The notes below the pieces were generated by a model. It did not search any database. It was not told where the DNA came from and saw nothing but the letters and a program-made list of their open reading frames with translations. The position numbers were made by a program, and so were the translations under genes. A stretch of DNA of 64,000 nt from JANQEU01 sp965242805. Lineage in GTDB: Bacteria > Bacteroidota > Bacteroidia > Cytophagales > Cyclobacteriaceae. The first letter of the stretch is position 1. The number at the start of each line of letters is the position of its first letter. The stretch is taken from the NCBI GenBank assembly GCA_965242805.1, contig CBDETD010000002.1:1116001-1180000 (forward strand), read 5' to 3'. Shown here piece by piece: positions 60,293 to 64,000 of this stretch.

Positions 60293-61606
60293 ATGAAAAA
60301 GGTGGCTTTTTATACATTGGGGTGTAAGCTGAACTACTCCGAAACTTCAACCATATCCCGGATGTTTGAAAATAAGGGATATCAAAAGGTGCCTTTTGAA
60401 AATACGCCTGACATTTTTATCATCAATACCTGCTCCGTTACGGAAAATGCAGACAAAAAGTGTAGAAAAATTGTAGCTGAAGCGAAAAAGATATCCCCTC
60501 AATCCTATGTCGCAATTATTGGGTGTTATGCGCAATTGAAACCAAAAGAGATCAGCGATATCGAGGGTGTAGATGCTGTCCTGGGAGCGGCGGAGAAGTT
60601 TCAGTTATTCGACTACATTGGAAACTTCACTCCTAAATCAAGACCAGAGGTATTCACTTCAGAAATAAAAGAGGCCAGAGCTTACCATAGCTCCTACTCG
60701 TATGGTGACAGAACAAGGACTTTTCTCAAGGTCCAGGATGGATGCAACTATGGTTGTGCGTTTTGCACGATTCCCATGGCCAGGGGTAAGAGCCGAAGTG
60801 ACTCGATTGAAAATATTTTGAACCAAGCTCAAGAAGTTGCCAAATCGGAAGTGAAAGAAATCGTACTAACAGGTGTGAACATTGGAGATTTTGGGATCCA
60901 AAACGGAAAAAGGAAAGAGCGATTTCTTGACTTGATAAAAAGCTTAGATGAAGTTGAAGGCATTGATAGGTTCCGGATTTCGTCAATTGAACCAAACTTG
61001 CTTGAAAACGATATTATCGAATTCGTATCCAGATCCAAAAAGTTCGTACCTCATTTTCATATTCCATTGCAATCCGGGAGTGATAAGATCCTAAAGGCCA
61101 TGAACCGTAGGTACCTAAGTGGTCTTTACCGTGACCGTGTATCAAATATCAAGTCATTGATGCCTGACGCCTGCATTGGTGTCGACGTAATTACTGGATT
61201 CCCGGGGGAAACTGAATCGGATTTCAACATTACTTATCAATTCCTGAACGAACTCGACATTTCCTATCTGCATGTATTTACTTACAGTGAAAGATCGAAC
61301 ACCCAGGCATTATTAATGGATAGTGTAGTTCCATTATCAACAAGAAAGGAAAGGTCAAAGAAACTCAGAATACTTTCCGATAAAAAAAGACATCATTTCT
61401 ACAGTTCTCAACTAGGTAAGCGTCAGACCGTCTTATTCGAGGACGATGTTGAGGATGGGTTTATGCATGGATTCACGGAAAACTATGTTAGAGTTCAGGC
61501 GAAGTATGACCCAATCCTCATCAACGCACTCAAAGAAGTCCGACTTGATTCAATCAGTAATCGGGGATATGTAGAAGTTTCCGAACCCGAAACCGTACCG
61601 GTATGA
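60293..61606 (+). CDS. mtaB: tRNA t6A37 methylthiotransferase
   Basis: A 437-residue radical-SAM enzyme that converts t6A37 to ms2t6A in tRNAs. The N-terminal UPF0004 domain has three cysteines (TLGC, NTCS and GCYAQ); the radical-SAM motif is DGCNYGCAFCTIP (C-x3-C-x2-C); GFPGETESDF is a typical AdoMet loop; a TRAM-like C-terminus (KRQTVLFEDDVEDG) is present. The ATG at 60293 is preferred to an upstream TTG at 60263 that overlaps the CHAT gene. It overlaps the following FAH gene by ATGA. Confidence 0.93.
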   Translation: MKKVAFYTLGCKLNYSETSTISRMFENKGYQKVPFENTPDIFIINTCSVTENADKKCRKIVAEAKKISPQSYVAIIGCYAQLKPKEISDIEGVDAVLGAAEKFQLFDYIGNFTPKSRPEVFTSEIKEARAYHSSYSYGDRTRTFLKVQDGCNYGCAFCTIPMARGKSRSDSIENILNQAQEVAKSEVKEIVLTGVNIGDFGIQNGKRKERFLDLIKSLDEVEGIDRFRISSIEPNLLENDIIEFVSRSKKFVPHFHIPLQSGSDKILKAMNRRYLSGLYRDRVSNIKSLMPDACIGVDVITGFPGETESDFNITYQFLNELDISYLHVFTYSERSNTQALLMDSVVPLSTRKERSKKLRILSDKKRHHFYSSQLGKRQTVLFEDDVEDGFMHGFTENYVRVQAKYDPILINALKEVRLDSISNRGYVEVSEPETVPV

Positions 61607-62211
61607 AGATAATTTGCATTGGTCGAAATTATGTCGATCATATAGAAGAACTGGGTAATGAACGTCCCGAAAGCCCTGTCATATTCTTCAAACCGGATAC
61701 ATCCATCATCAGAAAGAATGCGCCATTTTTTCTCCCTGCCATTAGTGAAGACGTTCACCACGAAGTAGAAGTAATTGTGAAGATAAAAGCTGTGGGCAAA
61801 TCGATTGCTCCAAAATTCGCCCATAAATACTATGATGAGTTAGGCCTTGGAATAGACTTCACAGCCAGAGATCTTCAGAGTAAGGCTAAGGGTAAAGGCC
61901 TTCCATGGGACCTGGCCAAAGGTTTCGACGGTTCAGCCCCTATTTCGAAATTCATTTCAAAAGATGACTTCGACCTTGATCATCTCAATTTCAGACTTGT
62001 TAAGAATGGAGCCGTCGTCCAGGAGTCAAATACCTCCCATATGATATACTCGGTAGACGAAATCATATCATATGTTTCAAAATTTATCACATTGAAAATC
62101 GGAGATATTATATTTACCGGGACACCAAAAGGTGTCGGGCCGGTTTCAATTGGTGACCGGCTTGAGGGTTATATTGAAGATAAAAAAATGCTAGACTTTG
62201 CCGTGAGATAG
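61603..62211 (+). CDS. Fumarylacetoacetate hydrolase-family protein
   Basis: A 202-residue FAH-fold hydrolase/isomerase. It begins MKIICIGRNYVDHIEELGNE, continues with PVIFFKPDTSI and HHEVEVIVKI (metal-binding Glu pair), LGIDFTARDLQSKAKGKGLP and GDIIFTGTPKGVGPV, all family landmarks. Relatives include oxaloacetate tautomerases/decarboxylases and acylpyruvases. The exact substrate cannot be set. It follows mtaB with a 4-nt overlap and precedes the M23 peptidase by 31 nt. Confidence 0.9.
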   Translation: MKIICIGRNYVDHIEELGNERPESPVIFFKPDTSIIRKNAPFFLPAISEDVHHEVEVIVKIKAVGKSIAPKFAHKYYDELGLGIDFTARDLQSKAKGKGLPWDLAKGFDGSAPISKFISKDDFDLDHLNFRLVKNGAVVQESNTSHMIYSVDEIISYVSKFITLKIGDIIFTGTPKGVGPVSIGDRLEGYIEDKKMLDFAVR

Positions 62212-62242
62212 TTCCGGCACAAGGTTTGCGGACATTCCAATC

Positions 62243-64000
62243 ATGAGATCATTTTTGGAAAACAATTTCCCATTTTCTCTCTGGAGCATTATGATTTTCT
62301 TTCTTGTCTATGCTCCAATAGATTCTTTTGCTCAACCTCCTGTAGAGGACAATGCTTATCTATTCCCTATACGTCCGGGGGAAAGAAACTTCCTCGCTGG
62401 TACGATGGGAGAAATGAGAGGGTCCCATTTCCATGGAGGACTGGATGTGCGTACAGGTGGTCGAATTGGATTACCTGTTTATGCTACCCAAAGTGGATAT
62501 ATATCGAGAATACAAGTTAGTACAGGAGGTTATGGTCATGTCCTTTATCTATCCCATGATGATGGAAACATTTCAGTATATGCCCACCTCAATCTTTTTG
62601 AGGCTGGTCTAGAGAAATACCTGCGAACCAATCAATACAAAGAAGAATCATATGAGATCAGATTGTTTCCTGAAAAGAACCAGTTCAGATTCAAAACCGG
62701 AGAAATTCTGGGCTACTCGGGCAATACGGGCAGTTCTCTTGGTCCTCATCTTCATTTTGAGATCAGGGACAATGATCACCGATTTTTGAATCCCCAGGAG
62801 TTTGGTTTCTCTGAAATAGTTGACAACATCCCTCCTTTGATCAAGTCAATAGGTTTTGTAACCCGATCTCCCAATTCCAGAGTCAATGGCTTATATGGAA
62901 GGTACGACTTTGAAGTAATAAAGGTCAATGGAAAATTCACGACCAGAAAACCGATTGTTTTGGAAGGTGAAATAGGAGTAGAAATATTCCACTATGATAA
63001 TCACAACGGTTCATACAGCAGGAATGGAATCCCGGAAATTGTATTCTTTTTAGATGGGGACACCGTATTTCACCAGGTAAAAGATCGCATGTCCTTCAAT
63101 AAGAACAGGAACATTCTTGTTCACCTGGATTATCCTGTTTACCGATCCAAGGGGAGGAAGTTTAACAAGTTATACCTGGAGGATGGTAATGAACTGGATA
63201 TTTACAAGGAAACAAGCCGATCCATTCCGATAGATTCCAATCCACATGATCTGCGAATTGTACTAAGAGATAATGACAATAATTTCTCGGAATTTCAGGC
63301 CACGGTGAATCGACGTAAAGTTGTATATCCCGAATTACCTGAAATGGAAAAATTTGAAATTCTTGGAAATCAAATGCATTTTTCTTCAACAGACTCTATC
63401 GCGAAGGTGTTCTTTCACTATCGAAGTGAAAAAATTAAGTCTTATAAAAGCTTTCAAGATATCCACTACTTTATATGGGATTTGCGAAATGCATTACCCG
63501 ATTCCATTAGAACGGCAGGAAGTATAATCGATCCTAAATTCTATGCAATGATCCCTTCCGGCTTCAATTTTAGTTTCTACAATGGAGATTTTGATTTCGA
63601 AACCTCCAAAAAGACCTTATTTGACACACTTTTCCTCCGCTTCGAAAAAAACAATGATTCAATAAGCCGGAAAGAGATTTTTGATTTCAAGAACACAACT
63701 GACCCCCTTCGTAACAATGTCACCATAACCTTGAAACCTAACAATAGCTACGGGGACAAAGCATCTGTATATTCAATTAATCGGTCAAAATTAAGCTATG
63801 TCAGTAGTAAACGACAATCGGATGGAAGTTTCCAGTTCAAAACCAGAGAGCTTGGGAAGTTCACCATTGCTTACGACAGCATCCCTCCAATAATCACCCC
63901 TGTAAACTGGTCCAAAACCAATCTAAAAGTGAAAATTGAGGATGAAAGTTCAGGTGTAAAAAAATACAGGGCCACTCTTGATGGTAGATTTCTACTAATG
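62243..64000 (+). CDS. M23 zinc metallopeptidase, 3' part outside window
   Basis: The frame opens with ATG at 62243 and runs off the right edge after 586 codons. A signal peptide (MRSFLENNFPFSLWSIMIFF, cleaved near DSFAQ) precedes an M23 (lysostaphin-like) domain: zinc ligands His64 and Asp68 in HFHGGLDV, and the HxH of GPHLHFEIRD (His169, His171). These endopeptidases cleave peptidoglycan cross-links. The rest, residues about 195-586, is beta-rich and typical of large Bacteroidota M23 proteins. The end of the gene is not in the window. Confidence 0.9.
   Translation, partial: MRSFLENNFPFSLWSIMIFFLVYAPIDSFAQPPVEDNAYLFPIRPGERNFLAGTMGEMRGSHFHGGLDVRTGGRIGLPVYATQSGYISRIQVSTGGYGHVLYLSHDDGNISVYAHLNLFEAGLEKYLRTNQYKEESYEIRLFPEKNQFRFKTGEILGYSGNTGSSLGPHLHFEIRDNDHRFLNPQEFGFSEIVDNIPPLIKSIGFVTRSPNSRVNGLYGRYDFEVIKVNGKFTTRKPIVLEGEIGVEIFHYDNHNGSYSRNGIPEIVFFLDGDTVFHQVKDRMSFNKNRNILVHLDYPVYRSKGRKFNKLYLEDGNELDIYKETSRSIPIDSNPHDLRIVLRDNDNNFSEFQATVNRRKVVYPELPEMEKFEILGNQMHFSSTDSIAKVFFHYRSEKIKSYKSFQDIHYFIWDLRNALPDSIRTAGSIIDPKFYAMIPSGFNFSFYNGDFDFETSKKTLFDTLFLRFEKNNDSISRKEIFDFKNTTDPLRNNVTITLKPNNSYGDKASVYSINRSKLSYVSSKRQSDGSFQFKTRELGKFTIAYDSIPPIITPVNWSKTNLKVKIEDESSGVKKYRATLDGRFLLM

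Overview
The window is a chromosomal stretch from a member of the Bacteroidota, most likely a marine or aquatic Cytophagales-type bacterium. The evidence is the family content (PorP/SprF and CHU_C type IX secretion parts, DUF4252, DUF3822, DUF4159, DUF1573, bacterial GH3, PafA-type phosphatase, PD40/OmpA proteins), a TTTG-N18-TAATTTTG promoter in front of guaA that fits the Bacteroidota sigma consensus, and low GC (about 35-40% in lines I counted) outside one repeat gene. I see no rRNA, tRNA, insertion sequence, prophage or CRISPR array.

Layout. 1-2194 (minus): an operon of a flavin monooxygenase, an NTF2-like protein, a GNAT acetyltransferase and a partial SdpI-family membrane protein. 2308-3186 (plus): a probable abortive-infection protein (putAbiC-like). 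3188-5494 (minus): a small membrane lipoprotein and two paralogous membrane/coiled-coil proteins that look like histidine kinases lacking an ATPase domain. 5664-9308 (plus): an ECF sigma factor, its probable anti-sigma partner, two DUF4252 proteins and an ABC exporter, all overlapping. 9394-21938: mostly housekeeping genes (DinB-like, LysE, GH3, YggS, DUF1573, two Nudix, CoaD, PyrE, TIGR02757, LysM/RlpA-like, NfeD, KdsB). 21935-26617 (minus): guaA, a TPR/periplasmic-binding protein and hemL. 26705-32324 (plus): a GH63-like glucosidase, a PafA-like phosphatase, a HAD hydrolase and DUF4159. 32327-34465 (minus): an AAA-type ATPase, a macrodomain protein and a VOC protein. 34600-37515 and 57607-60273 (plus): two TPR-CHAT caspase-like proteins with signal peptides. 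60293-64000 (plus): mtaB, an FAH-family hydrolase and the start of an M23 peptidase.

The centrepiece is 38243-55338 (minus), a four-gene operon with gaps of 9, -1 and 6 nt. It encodes a 4171-residue secreted beta-strand repeat protein, a small protein ending in a CHU_C/type B sorting domain, a PorP/SprF outer-membrane protein, and a TPR-PD40-OmpA protein that also carries two LysM-like segments. The arrangement recalls the sprB adhesin operon of gliding Bacteroidota, but here the giant fibre has no recognisable sorting domain and the domain sits on a separate polypeptide. The giant gene is built from tandem arrays with exact periods: 80 aa x 2.6, 74 aa x 5, 165 aa x 9.7 and 96 aa x 5. The first three arrays share a DAV...DGTI hinge and join in register. 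I consider this operon the best candidate for an undescribed system in the window.
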